Counted from the stretch's first letter, positions 34,179 through 43,229 are shown. The stretch is 62,450 nt of DNA from Dermatophilus congolensis (GCA_030538115.1 JAUNUP010000018.1:2324-64773); one strand, 5' to 3'. Notes: generated by a model from the letters alone, not told the origin. Program-made: numbers and translations.

Positions 34179-36239
34179 ATGCACCGACGGATCCTTGTCG
34201 TCCCGACTGGTCAGCGGGAGTCCGTCACCTCGGTGTGCCTGGGGCTCGTCGGCGCCATCGGTGAGTCCGGAAACGACGTCGGTTACGCCAAGCCGATCGC
34301 GCAGCACCTCGCAGACGGTGCCGAGGACCAATCGATCGACGTCTTCCGCATGGTCACCTCGCTGCGGCCGCCCGCCTCCCTGTCGGCCGCGCACGTCATG
34401 GAGGTGCTCGCCACCGGAGCGATGGACACGCTCATGGCCGAGGTGCTCGCCCAGCTCGACGACACGATCTCGTCGCGCGACACGATGGTGATCGAAGGCC
34501 TCGCGCCGCTGCGCGAATCGGTGATCACCGGGCAGCTCAACCGCGAGCTCGCGACCTCGCTCGACGCCGATGTGCTGCTGGTCGCCTCCGCTCGCACGTT
34601 CGGTATCGACTCCGCGCTGGAGCAGGCCGTCATGACCGCGCGGTCGTACCGCGACCGGCACGTCGACCGCGTGATCGGAGTCGTGCTCGAGGGCTTCACC
34701 CAGGAGGAGGCCGACCAGGTCGACGCTATCCGCGTCCGGTTCGCCGAACGGGGCCTGCGGCTCGTGGCCGCTGTCGAGAACAGCCGCGAACTCTCCCGCA
34801 TCCGGGTCGGTGACCTGGCCCGCGAGCTGCGCCTCGAGGTCGTCTCGCCCGGCGACCTGAACCGCCGTATCAAGGGCACGATCGTCGCCGCCCAGGCAGT
34901 GCCCGGATTCCTCGACTACCTCACTCCCGGCCGTCTCGTCATCGTGCCGGGTGACCGGCACGAGGTGCTCATGGCCAGCGCCCTCGCGGAGATGCGCGGT
35001 CGCCCGCTCGGTGCGGTGCTGCTCACCGCCGGGGTCACGCCTCCGCCGCAGGTGCTCGACCTTGTCGGGCCTGCGCTGGAACTCGGGCTGCCGATGCTCG
35101 CGACCGATGCCCTGACCTACCAGGTGGCCGCTGACGTGCACGCCCTCGACGTGCAGATCCCCGCCGACGACGAGGAGCGCGCCGCCGGGATCATGCGGCG
35201 CTACGCCGAGGCCTTCGACCCCGGGTGGCTCGGCGACATCATCCGCACCAGTCGACCGCAGCGGATCACGACGGCCCAGATCCGCGCCAACGCCTTCCGC
35301 GCTCTTGCCGGCGGCCGGTTCACGGTGGCGCTCGCCGGGCCGATGACCGGCGCCTGGATCCAAGCCGCCGACTCCCTCGACTCCCTCGGCCTGGTCAGGT
35401 CGGTGTTCGTCGACGCGCCGGAGAACCTGGCCACCGTCGCCCGCGATGCCGGAGTGGCCGCGCCCCAGAACGTGCGGATCGCCGACCCGTCGATGCCCGC
35501 CTCAGACCTCGCCGCGGTTCTCGCCGAACGGCGTGGCTGCAGCGAACAGGAGGCCGCGGAGGCGCTGACCGACCCGCTGACCAGGGCTCTCACGATGCTC
35601 GCTGCGGGCACGGTCGACGCGGTGATCGGTGACGAGGTGGCACCCGGCTCGCGCCTGCTCACCCTGGCCGACGAGATCATCGGCCGCCGCGCAGACATCC
35701 CCGGACTCACTTCCGCGAACGTACTGCTGGGCGCGGACGAGGTCGTCGTCTACGCGGATTGCGCGCTCAACGAGATGCCAGCCGCCGACGCGCTCGCCGC
35801 GATTGCCGAGTTGGCCTCCGAAGGCGCGGCGGCCGTCGGAGTCGAACCCAAGATCGCGTTCATCAGCCAGGGCCGAGGTGTGTCAGTGGAGGACGGCGTG
35901 GAGCAGCGGATCCGCGACGCCGTCGGCGTGCTCGCCGCCAAGCGCCCCGACCTCGACGTCGACGGGCCGTTCGAGTTCGAGGCCGCGGTCAGCCCCGAAC
36001 GCGCCCGGGCGCTGAGCCTCGACGGCGAGGTCGCCGGTCGTGCGAACGTCTGCGTCTTCCCCGACCGGCGCTCCGCCCAGACGATGTTCACGGCGATGCA
36101 GCGCAGCACGGGAGCCTCGCAGATCGGCCCGCTCGTGCACGGCTTTCTCAAGACCGTCAACGCCGTGCCGGCCGGAGCGTCGACGGAGGAGATCATCGAC
36201 CTCATCGGCCTCACAGCCCTGCAGGCCGCCCGCATCTGA
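34179..36239 (+). CDS. pta: Pta-like protein: phosphate acetyltransferase family, catalytic motifs degenerate
   Basis: 686 residues aligned along the whole of long-form Pta: BioD-like N-terminal domain, DRTGG-type middle (LVIVPGDRHEVLMASALAEM) and C-terminal PTA fold (VVYADCALNEMPAADALAAIAELASEGAAAVGVEPKIA). The signature residues are gone. PEGDEPR is replaced by AGPMTGA (386-392), the His/Thr loop HTTANTIRP by EVAPGSRLL, SYSTGTSG by SQGRGVSV (563-570), KxPxSPVAGxA by SLDGEVAGRA, and KPVNDLSRG by KTVNAVPAG. No ackA follows. I infer a pseudoenzyme or altered function. The start follows GGAGG. It lies between menB (divergent) and menC (29 bp downstream). Confidence 0.8.
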   Translation: MHRRILVVPTGQRESVTSVCLGLVGAIGESGNDVGYAKPIAQHLADGAEDQSIDVFRMVTSLRPPASLSAAHVMEVLATGAMDTLMAEVLAQLDDTISSRDTMVIEGLAPLRESVITGQLNRELATSLDADVLLVASARTFGIDSALEQAVMTARSYRDRHVDRVIGVVLEGFTQEEADQVDAIRVRFAERGLRLVAAVENSRELSRIRVGDLARELRLEVVSPGDLNRRIKGTIVAAQAVPGFLDYLTPGRLVIVPGDRHEVLMASALAEMRGRPLGAVLLTAGVTPPPQVLDLVGPALELGLPMLATDALTYQVAADVHALDVQIPADDEERAAGIMRRYAEAFDPGWLGDIIRTSRPQRITTAQIRANAFRALAGGRFTVALAGPMTGAWIQAADSLDSLGLVRSVFVDAPENLATVARDAGVAAPQNVRIADPSMPASDLAAVLAERRGCSEQEAAEALTDPLTRALTMLAAGTVDAVIGDEVAPGSRLLTLADEIIGRRADIPGLTSANVLLGADEVVVYADCALNEMPAADALAAIAELASEGAAAVGVEPKIAFISQGRGVSVEDGVEQRIRDAVGVLAAKRPDLDVDGPFEFEAAVSPERARALSLDGEVAGRANVCVFPDRRSAQTMFTAMQRSTGASQIGPLVHGFLKTVNAVPAGASTEEIIDLIGLTALQAARI

Positions 36240-36267
36240 GCGGCGTCGGCCGCGCAAGAATGGGCGC

Positions 36268-37281
36268 ATGACGCCGACGCTGCCTGAACTGCTCGCCTCC
36301 GCCCATGTGGTGCGGGTTCCGCTGCGGGTCCGGTTTCGGGGCGTGAGCGAGCGGGAGGCGCTGCTGCTGCACGGGCCCGCCGGCTGGGGGGAGTGGTCGC
36401 CGTTCGTCGAGTACCCATCGGCGGAGGCGGCCCGCTGGCTCAGCGCCGCGATCGAGGCGGCGTGGCATGGCTGGCCCGAGCCGGTGCGCGACCGCATCCC
36501 CGTGAACGCCACGGTTCCCGCCGTGGCTGCCGACGAGGTGGCCGGGGTGCTGGCCCGCTACGACGGGTGTGCGGCCGTGAAGGTCAAGGTCGCCGAGCGC
36601 GGTCAGAGCCTCGGCGACGACCTTGCTCGCGTCGCCGCGGTACGCGATGTCGTGGGGTGGCGCACGGCTGAGGGCTCTGCTCCGGTGTCGATACGTGTCG
36701 ACGCCAACGGCGCGTGGTCGGTGGACGAGGCCCTCGGCGCACTCGCCCGGCTGGGGCGGTACGGCCTCGAATACGCCGAGCAGCCCTGCGCGACCGTCGA
36801 CGAACTGGCGACCTTGCGCGTGCGGATGGCGAAGGGCGGCATCGAGATCCCCATCGCCGCGGACGAGTCGATCCGCAAAGCCGACGACCCGCTGCGGGTC
36901 GCCGAGGCGGAAGCCGCCGACCTCATGGTCGTCAAGGTCGCGCCGCTAGGTGGGGTACGTAACGCGATTCGGATCGCCGAGCAGGTCGGCTTGCCCGCCG
37001 TGGTGAGCAGCGCCCTCGACACGTCGGTCGGCATCCGCGCAGGTGTGGCGCTCGCGGCGGCCCTGCCGGAGCTGCCGTACGCCTGCGGGCTCGCGACGGT
37101 GGAGCTGCTCGACGGCGATGTGGCGGCCGAACGCCTCGTGCCCGGCGGCGGGGCGCTCCCGGTGCGGGACGTGGCCGCGAGCCCCGACCTGCTGGAGAGG
37201 TACGCGGCCCCGCCGGAGCGGCAGCAGTGGTGGCGAGAGCGCCTCGAGGCCGCGTACACCCATCTGCTGGAGACGGATTAG
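36268..37281 (+). CDS. menC: o-Succinylbenzoate synthase
   Basis: Enolase-superfamily enzyme that dehydrates SHCHC to o-succinylbenzoate. 337 residues. The acid/base lysines are in VKVKVAE and LMVVKVAPLGG. Metal ligands are in RVDANGAW, EYAEQPC and IAADESIRK. SSALDTSVGIRAG is the MenC loop. Start ATG (MTPTLPELLASAH), 28 bp after the pta-like stop, with an AAGAAT sequence about 6 nt ahead that could be a weak leaderless promoter. Confidence 0.95.
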   Translation: MTPTLPELLASAHVVRVPLRVRFRGVSEREALLLHGPAGWGEWSPFVEYPSAEAARWLSAAIEAAWHGWPEPVRDRIPVNATVPAVAADEVAGVLARYDGCAAVKVKVAERGQSLGDDLARVAAVRDVVGWRTAEGSAPVSIRVDANGAWSVDEALGALARLGRYGLEYAEQPCATVDELATLRVRMAKGGIEIPIAADESIRKADDPLRVAEAEAADLMVVKVAPLGGVRNAIRIAEQVGLPAVVSSALDTSVGIRAGVALAAALPELPYACGLATVELLDGDVAAERLVPGGGALPVRDVAASPDLLERYAAPPERQQWWRERLEAAYTHLLETD

Positions 37282-37340
37282 CGGGCTGCGCGCGTCCCGG
37301 GCGGGGCATGAGGCTGTCTGGCGATGTCGGTGCGCCGACG

Positions 37341-37346
37341 TAGGCT
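37341..37346 (+). promoter_or_regulatory. -10 box for the NUDIX gene (leaderless)
   Basis: TAGGCT, exactly 7 nt before ATG 37354, favouring that start over the upstream GTG/ATG codons of the open frame. Confidence 0.5.
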
Positions 37347-37353
37347 CGGGGGC

Positions 37354-37899
37354 ATGCCGATACCCGAATTCGTCGTCGAACTGCGTCGCCATATGGGCAA
37401 GGCGCCGTTGTGGCTCATCGGGTCCACGGCAGTGATCGTGCGAGACGTGCCGGAGGCGGGGCCGATCACCTCCGGTGAGGTGCTTCTCGTGAAGCGTGCC
37501 GACAGCGGATCGTGGTCGCCGGTGACCGGCATCGTCGATCCGGGCGAAGACCCGCACGTCACGGCCGTGCGCGAGGCGCAGGAAGAAGCCAGTGTGCAGG
37601 CGCGGGTCGAGCGGCTCGTGTGGGTCTGCGCAGGCGGCCTGGTCACGTACGCCAACGGCGACCAGACCCGGTACCTCGACCACACGTTCCTATGTCACTG
37701 GGAGTCGGGTGAGCCCGCGGTCGGTGACGACGAGAACCTCGACGCCCGCTGGTTCCGCATCGGCGAGCTGCCGGAGATGGCACCCGCCTTCGCGCGCCGC
37801 ATCGAGGTGGCCCTGAGTAGGCCCGAACAGACGATGCTCGGTCCCGGCCCTGACGGCATCCGCGAAGAGGACATCCGGTTCGGCAGCCCCCGCGACTAG
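37354..37899 (+). CDS. NUDIX hydrolase
   Basis: 181 residues. The NUDIX box GIVDPGEDPHVTAVREAQEE is complete for the catalytic REXXEE. The usual Gly near its end is Ser (EEASV). It is preceded by VLLVKRADSGSWSPVTG and followed by QTRYLDHTFLCHW, a pattern seen in actinobacterial ADP-ribose/NTP-type pyrophosphatases of unknown substrate. It is transcribed singly from its own leaderless promoter after menC. Confidence 0.9.
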   Translation: MPIPEFVVELRRHMGKAPLWLIGSTAVIVRDVPEAGPITSGEVLLVKRADSGSWSPVTGIVDPGEDPHVTAVREAQEEASVQARVERLVWVCAGGLVTYANGDQTRYLDHTFLCHWESGEPAVGDDENLDARWFRIGELPEMAPAFARRIEVALSRPEQTMLGPGPDGIREEDIRFGSPRD

Positions 37900-37993
37900 C
37901 CCTCGCAGGGGGATCCAGGGAGGGCGAGCGGATCCCTGCAGGCCGCGGTTATCGTGAGATCACGCACTCGCGAACCGGATCAGGGGAGGTTCT

Positions 37994-39148
37994 GTGAGCC
38001 GAGACGACGATCTGAACCCCGACACGTGGCAGCAAGAAGGGGAACGGCGCGGAGGCCGGGCCGAGATGCCCGTCATCGGAGCGGGCGCGCCCGCCGAGAC
38101 GGATTCGCCCACACCCCGGTCGACGCCGCCGTCGCCGACTCAGCCCACCTCGTCGTCTCCACAGACTCCACAGGGCCCCGCATCCGCGTCGCCGCAACCG
38201 ACACGGCTCGAGACCTACCAGGCACCCATCCCTCCGCTTCAGGACACCCCCCGCAGCTTCACCCCGCCTCCGGCTCCGGAGCCGCCGACCCCGGCGCGGC
38301 CTCCCGCACCGCCGCCGACGCGGATAGGGGCGGTGAAGGTCGTGTTGGGGCTAGCGGTCGGGTTGCTCGTCATTGCAGGGCTGTTCTCAGGCCCGCCGGA
38401 GTCGCCACCCGAGACGTGGCCGGCTGGGGTCGTGTACAGCGACAGCATCATGTCCCGCCACGTGCAGGTCGTCGGTGCCAGCGCCGATCTCGAGATCGAT
38501 GCCGTACCTGAGCAGAAGGGCGTCGCCATCCACACGCGAGGGGGCGGCACCTGTACGCCGACTGTCACACCGGTGGACAGGTCGGTGCGGATCGACGCGA
38601 CCTGCAAGAGCGCCGGCTTCAAGATCGTCCTCCCCACCGGGAAGAACCTGTCGGTCACGACCGACTCGGGTGACGTCACGATCGACGGAAACTTCGGTGA
38701 GGTCGAGGGCACTTCGAAGTCGGGTGCCGTCGCGTTGCGCGCCCGCCCGGTGGCGGCGAGTGACTTCTCGTCGGTGGTGCTCACCTCCGAGAGTGGCAAG
38801 GTCACCTACCAGAGCCGTCCAGGCTGGTCAGGGCGAATCCGCCAGCTGACGCTGACCACCCAGAGCGGTGATGTCGACGTCTCTGCGGAGTCGGCAGACA
38901 CGCTCTCTGTGCGCTCCACCAGTGGCGATGTGGGTGCCCGCATCACGCCGACCGTCGGGAGGGTGCTCATCGACACCACCTCCGGCGACGTCTCGGTCAC
39001 GGGCGTCACGCGCGACCGGACGCTGATGCTCAGCTCTACCTGGGGGCGGATCAACAACAAGGTGACGGATGCCCGCGACGGGGCGGATGGCCAGGTGAGC
39101 GTGACGACGAAGTCGGGCGACATCGACATCCTCGGCGGGGCGAAGTAG
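37994..39148 (+). CDS. DUF4097 domain membrane protein (first of a tandem pair)
   Basis: 384 residues. A Pro/Ser/Thr-rich cytoplasmic N-terminus of about 110 residues contains RRGGRAEMPVIGAGAPA and ETYQAPIPPLQD. One transmembrane helix follows (112-131), then an outer beta-solenoid-like DUF4097 domain with repeating SGDVTIDG, SGAVALR, SGKVTYQ, SGDVDVSA, SGDVGARI and SGDVSVTG turns. The GTG start follows GGGGAGG. Its function is unknown. DUF4097 proteins are often linked to envelope-stress or anti-sigma circuits, but no such partner is adjacent. Confidence 0.85.
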   Translation: MSRDDDLNPDTWQQEGERRGGRAEMPVIGAGAPAETDSPTPRSTPPSPTQPTSSSPQTPQGPASASPQPTRLETYQAPIPPLQDTPRSFTPPPAPEPPTPARPPAPPPTRIGAVKVVLGLAVGLLVIAGLFSGPPESPPETWPAGVVYSDSIMSRHVQVVGASADLEIDAVPEQKGVAIHTRGGGTCTPTVTPVDRSVRIDATCKSAGFKIVLPTGKNLSVTTDSGDVTIDGNFGEVEGTSKSGAVALRARPVAASDFSSVVLTSESGKVTYQSRPGWSGRIRQLTLTTQSGDVDVSAESADTLSVRSTSGDVGARITPTVGRVLIDTTSGDVSVTGVTRDRTLMLSSTWGRINNKVTDARDGADGQVSVTTKSGDIDILGGAK

Positions 39149-39265
39149 ACCACGTCGGACAAGCGATGAGGGCCGCGCCGCAGTTCGATTCGGCATGTCC
39201 AGGATCGGGACGACCTGCCGATTAGGGTTGGTGCACCCATCCGCGGACGGTGACAGGGAGGTTGC

Positions 39266-40405
39266 GTGAGTCGAGACAGTCACGAACCCGACGGGCATCA
39301 CGCGCGCGATGGGAGCGAGGAGCAGCCCCACCGGCGCGGAGGTCGAGCCGAGATGCCGGTCATCGGCACCGGCACGCCTGCCGCGCGGCCCTCTGCGCCG
39401 CCCGGCCGTCCGGCGGACCCGGCGCCGCAAGCGCCTCCGTCCCCAGCCCCTGCCCCGACGCCGCGACCGGTGGAGCCCGAGACGTATCGCGCCCCGATCC
39501 CGCCTGTGCAAGACGCACAACGCGCGCCCCTGCCTCCCAGGGCTGGGCAATCCCCGACAAGCCCCGGCGGATCGTCGAAGAGGGCGCCGGTCGGACCGAT
39601 GATGGGCTTCGGTATCGCGATGTTGATGTTCATCGGCCTGGCGTCGGCTCCCGAGGACGGGACCTCCGGCCTCACACCGGTGTTCGACGACGCATCTCTG
39701 CGGCCGACCAGCGTGAAGATCATCGCCCACGGCGCCGACCTGCAGATCGAGGCGCACAACCCCGAGGCCGGAGTGCACATCATCCGGAGCGGCGGCAACG
39801 ACTGCGACCCCTGGATCAGCCGGCCGACACCCCAGACTCTCCAGGTCGAGGCCACGTGCCTGGACTCGCAATTCGAGGTCTCGGTGCCGGGCGGTACCGA
39901 GGTCTCGGTCGTCACAGAAACCGGAAACACAGCGCTGAGCGGCCGTTTCGCTGCGGTGGACGTCGTGGCCGAGTCGGGGTCGATCGAGTTCAACCCGGTC
40001 GTGGACGAGCCCGGCGATTCGCGCTCGGTGTCGTTGGTCACCGACAGTGGCGACGTGTCGTACTACGGCCTGGACGGGCGGCCGGGCAAGGCACAGAAGG
40101 TGAATCTGGCCACCGAGAGCGGGCAGATCCACGCGAACGCCGACGCGACAGAGGCGTTGACCGCGCGGTCCGTCAGCGGCGACGTGCAACTCGAGATCTC
40201 CGACGAGGTCGGGCGCGTCGACGTCCGCAGCAATTCCGGCGATGTCTCGGTGAGAGGCGTCTCGCCCGACCGAGCAGTGCGGCTTGCCTCCACCAGTGGC
40301 GAGATCACAAACGAGGCATCGGATCCCGTGAGCGAGAAGACGGGAGCGCCAGTGAACGTGACGACCTCGTCCGGCGATATCGATCTGGCGCCCCAGGCTC
40401 GCTAG
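39266..40405 (+). CDS. DUF4097 domain membrane protein (second of a tandem pair)
   Basis: 379 residues, paralogous to the gene 117 bp upstream. It shares RRGGRAEMPVIGTGTPA, ETYRAPIPPVQD, a helix at 109-127 and the outer repeat domain (SGDVSYYG, SGQIHANA, SGDVQLEI, SGDVSVRG, SGEITNEA, SGDIDLAP). The start is GTG after GGGAGG, and the first residues MSRD are shared too. Sequence outside these motifs has diverged, so the duplication is old. A possible -10 (TAGGGT, near 39225) would let it be expressed separately. Confidence 0.85.
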   Translation: MSRDSHEPDGHHARDGSEEQPHRRGGRAEMPVIGTGTPAARPSAPPGRPADPAPQAPPSPAPAPTPRPVEPETYRAPIPPVQDAQRAPLPPRAGQSPTSPGGSSKRAPVGPMMGFGIAMLMFIGLASAPEDGTSGLTPVFDDASLRPTSVKIIAHGADLQIEAHNPEAGVHIIRSGGNDCDPWISRPTPQTLQVEATCLDSQFEVSVPGGTEVSVVTETGNTALSGRFAAVDVVAESGSIEFNPVVDEPGDSRSVSLVTDSGDVSYYGLDGRPGKAQKVNLATESGQIHANADATEALTARSVSGDVQLEISDEVGRVDVRSNSGDVSVRGVSPDRAVRLASTSGEITNEASDPVSEKTGAPVNVTTSSGDIDLAPQAR

Positions 40406-40419
40406 ACCCGCTGCACCCG

Positions 40420-41808
40420 CTAGAGCGGGCGTGGGCCGTGCCGGTTCGCGACCACCTCCAGGGGAGCGTCGAGTTCGGCGGGGGAGAGGCGTGGCCCGAG
40501 GCGGCCCGCTCCGGCGACGAGCACTGCGCCCAGCGCGAGCAGGGCGACGGGTGCACCGACGTGGCCGAGCATCCGCTCCATCGCGGGTAGGTAATAGGGG
40601 TACAGCGCCGGGATCACGATCGACAGCGAGTAGGCCGTGCCGTACGCAGTCGCGCGCACGGAGGTCGGGAAGCGCTCGTTGATATACGCCCCCACCGGGC
40701 CGTACGCGCACACCGTGACGATGTGTAGCGCGGCAGCCGCGAAGCCGGCCATCACCCAGCCGTGTGACGACGACGTGATCCACCACCACAAGGCCGGACC
40801 GGCGAGCAGCGCCAGCAGTCCCCAGACGACGAAGAAGCGGCGCCGGCCGATGCGCGACGACAGATGGCCGGTGAACGCCATGACGACGGCCTGCCCGATC
40901 GACGCGATCACCATCGCCGCCGACGCCTGGGTGGCCGTGAGGCCGACATCGGTGACCATGCGCCCGGTGAGCACGATCACGGTCATGTTCGTCATGATCC
41001 ACAGCCCGCTCATCAGCGCGAACACCTGCCAGAACGGTCCGGCCCAGCAGCCGAAGAAGAGGTCGCGCAGACCGACCCGCGCGGGCCCCGCCATGTCGGG
41101 GGTGGGTGCGGCCGGTGCAGCCGGGCCAGGCGTGGGCCGGTGGAATTCGGGGGCGTCCGCGACGTGCCGCGTGTAGTACACGAGCATCGCGACGGAGGCG
41201 AGACCGCCCGCTGCGAACGACATCCGCCATCCCCACGCGGCGTACTCGGCGGGGCCGAGCCCGAGCAGCAGCCCGACCGTCACCGCTGCGATCGTCGCCT
41301 GCGCCCACGGCGCCATCGACATGATCAACCCGGAGGCCTTACCGCGCTCCCGAGGTCGCGACCACTCCATGGCCAGCGGGATCGCTGAGGTGTATTCGCC
41401 CGCGAGAAAGACGCCTCCGATGAACCGCAACGCGATGACCAGCGCCATCGACGCGGCCCCGATGCGGGTGTGGTCGGGGATCAGCGCGATCGCGAACGTG
41501 CACGCGGCCGTGCCGGCGATGGCCACGCGGGTGGTGGCGGTGCGACCGACGGCGTCGGAGATCCGCCCGAAGATCAGCGCCCCGACTGGCCGCCCGAGCA
41601 GCGTGGCCATGACGACGAACGCGACGCTCGACGCGATGGCGTTGGGTCCCGCGAGCGCGGGTAGCGCGGGGGCCAGTGCCGTGACCGGCAGAAAGATGTT
41701 GATCTGGTCGACGTAGTTGCCGAGGATCCCGCCCTTGACCGCGGCCCTGCCGGGTGCGGGCAGGTCGGAGGCGATGAATCGACGACGTTGCGACACCGGC
41801 GTGCCCAT
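40420..41808 (-). CDS. MFS transporter (MHS/sugar-porter type), predicted thiamine or thiamine-precursor uptake
   Basis: 462 residues, twelve predicted helices. MFS signature loops include GRPVGALIFGRISDAVGRT (2-3 loop) and LRFIGGVFLAGEYTSAIPLAMEW, typical of metabolite:H+ symporters. The leader is a complete TPP riboswitch, so the cargo is very likely thiamine or one of its precursors such as HMP. No thi biosynthetic gene is in the window. The Shine-Dalgarno AGGGA lies 7 nt before the ATG and is part of the aptamer. It is convergent with the DUF4097 genes. Confidence 0.88.
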   Translation of the reverse strand: MGTPVSQRRRFIASDLPAPGRAAVKGGILGNYVDQINIFLPVTALAPALPALAGPNAIASSVAFVVMATLLGRPVGALIFGRISDAVGRTATTRVAIAGTAACTFAIALIPDHTRIGAASMALVIALRFIGGVFLAGEYTSAIPLAMEWSRPRERGKASGLIMSMAPWAQATIAAVTVGLLLGLGPAEYAAWGWRMSFAAGGLASVAMLVYYTRHVADAPEFHRPTPGPAAPAAPTPDMAGPARVGLRDLFFGCWAGPFWQVFALMSGLWIMTNMTVIVLTGRMVTDVGLTATQASAAMVIASIGQAVVMAFTGHLSSRIGRRRFFVVWGLLALLAGPALWWWITSSSHGWVMAGFAAAALHIVTVCAYGPVGAYINERFPTSVRATAYGTAYSLSIVIPALYPYYLPAMERMLGHVGAPVALLALGAVLVAGAGRLGPRLSPAELDAPLEVVANRHGPRPL

Positions 41809-41809
41809 G

Positions 41810-41888
41810 GCGACGTCCCTTCGCTAGTGCTAGCTAGATCAGGTTCGACGGGTGTGTTCTCAGCCCCGTGAGGGGCACCCCGCGTCGC
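41810..41888 (-). promoter_or_regulatory. TPP (thiamine pyrophosphate) riboswitch, THI box
   Basis: Read on the minus strand it has the full THI-box core: GGGGTGCC, GGGGCTGAGA, ACCC, GAACCTGATC, GCTAGCACTAGCG and AGGGA. The P1 helix is GCGACG (41888-41883) with CGTCGC (41815-41810). The ATG of the transporter begins 2 nt after P1, so the gene's Shine-Dalgarno AGGGA (41820-41816) lies inside the ligand-stabilised structure. This points to direct translational repression by TPP. Confidence 0.96.
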
Positions 41889-41903
41889 AGCCGATTCAAC
41901 CAC

Positions 41904-43133
41904 TCAGACGCGCTCGACCGCCAGAAACGCCGGGGTCGTTCCGGCCGTGATGAGGATGGCGGTGATCTCGTCGCCCTTGCCGTCGAGGCGGAGTTGCTGC
42001 CTGAACGTGTCGGGGTCGATGCGCCCGCCGCGGCGCTTCAGCGTCAACCGCCCGGCTCCCTGCGCGCGTAGCCATTGCCGCACCTGCTTGGCGTTGGCTT
42101 TCATCGCGTGCGTCACGACGTACCGGGTGGCCCAGGGCACGTCGACGGGTGTCTGGGAGACGACGTACCCGACTCCGGTGCCCAGCTCGGTGCCGTCGAC
42201 AGCCGCGACCAGGGCACCTGTCAGTCCGGCTGCGATGACGGCCCGGTCAGGCTCGTAGAGGTAGGCGCCGGACTGCGGAAGTGCCGAGGCGACCGGACCC
42301 AACTCCCCCGCATCGGCCTCCGTGACGAGCAGCGGAGACGGGCCCCCGAGTATTACCGCGGTGCGTCCGGGGTTCTCGACGAGGGGCCCCCACCAGACGG
42401 CGCATTCGAGCACCTCACCGCGCAATGACGTCCACTGGGCCTCGGCCCCTGCGGGGACGGCCGACCGAGGAAAGTTGGGGGCGAGTTTTGCCCCAGTGGC
42501 GGACACCCGCTCGGCCACCGACTGCACGAAGCTCCACGGCGGGCTGATCGCCTCCAAGCCGGTGACGCGCCGAGCCCGACCCGACGCATCGGTGCTGGTC
42601 ACGACACGACGAGCCGGATCGAACCAGACCCCGGTACCGGCACTGGTCTCTGCCGTGGAGGGGAGCGGGAACTCCTCGGCCAGTGCGACGCTCGTGGTCA
42701 CATCGGGAAAATGGCGCAGATTCACGCCCGCGATCGTGGCGGTGGCTGCATCGGCATCGACCGCGGTAACGGCCATGCCGAGCGAGGCGAAGGCCATCGC
42801 GTCCGAGCCGATACCGCAGCCGAGGTCGTACACGTGCCCTATTCCGGCATTGCGATACCGGGAGGCGTGGCGCGCGGCGATCTCCAGCCGTGTGGCCTGT
42901 TCGAGCCCGTCGGGCGTGAGCAGCATCCCGCGAGCGAACTCGCCGAACTTCGCGACCGCGCGAGCTCGGAGTCGCGACTGCGTCAACGCCGCCGCGACGA
43001 GTTCGGGCGCGTATCCGGCCTCTCGAAGCGACGTCCCGAGAGCCACAGCGGACTCCTCGTCATATTCGGGCAGTGCCGCAATCAGACTCCACCCCTTGGC
43101 AGAGGTGAGCAGGGCCACGGTCTCGAGATCCAC
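41904..43133 (-). CDS. Class I SAM-dependent methyltransferase with THUMP-like C-terminal domain
   Basis: About 409 residues. A helical N-terminal region precedes the SAM-binding motif VYDLGCGIGSDAMAFASLG and VTAVDADAATA. The C-terminal part (LTLKRRGGRIDPDTFRQQL) resembles the THUMP-like domain (PF18096) found in actinobacterial methyltransferases of unknown target, possibly RNA. GTG 43133 (MDLETVALLTSAKGW) is chosen because GGGAGGA lies 7 nt before it. It starts about 95 bp from the groES CIRCE region and is divergent from it. Confidence 0.82.
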   Translation of the reverse strand: MDLETVALLTSAKGWSLIAALPEYDEESAVALGTSLREAGYAPELVAAALTQSRLRARAVAKFGEFARGMLLTPDGLEQATRLEIAARHASRYRNAGIGHVYDLGCGIGSDAMAFASLGMAVTAVDADAATATIAGVNLRHFPDVTTSVALAEEFPLPSTAETSAGTGVWFDPARRVVTSTDASGRARRVTGLEAISPPWSFVQSVAERVSATGAKLAPNFPRSAVPAGAEAQWTSLRGEVLECAVWWGPLVENPGRTAVILGGPSPLLVTEADAGELGPVASALPQSGAYLYEPDRAVIAAGLTGALVAAVDGTELGTGVGYVVSQTPVDVPWATRYVVTHAMKANAKQVRQWLRAQGAGRLTLKRRGGRIDPDTFRQQLRLDGKGDEITAILITAGTTPAFLAVERV

Positions 43134-43229
43134 CAGGCCATCCTCCCTGAGGTTGACCTCTGACCCGCCCGGCCTTGCCACGTGTCGACCTGCCTGACCC
43201 GCACCCCCGCCAAGCAAGCCGTCCTGTGG

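Noticed and set aside
34041..35363. N-terminal extension of menB in the same open frame
   Set aside because: Runs antisense to the pta-like gene. MenB homology begins at GTG 34040, which has its own -10 box.
36240..36267. Acetate kinase (ackA) expected after pta
   Set aside because: The gene after the Pta-like protein is menC. No ASKHA acetate kinase motif occurs downstream.
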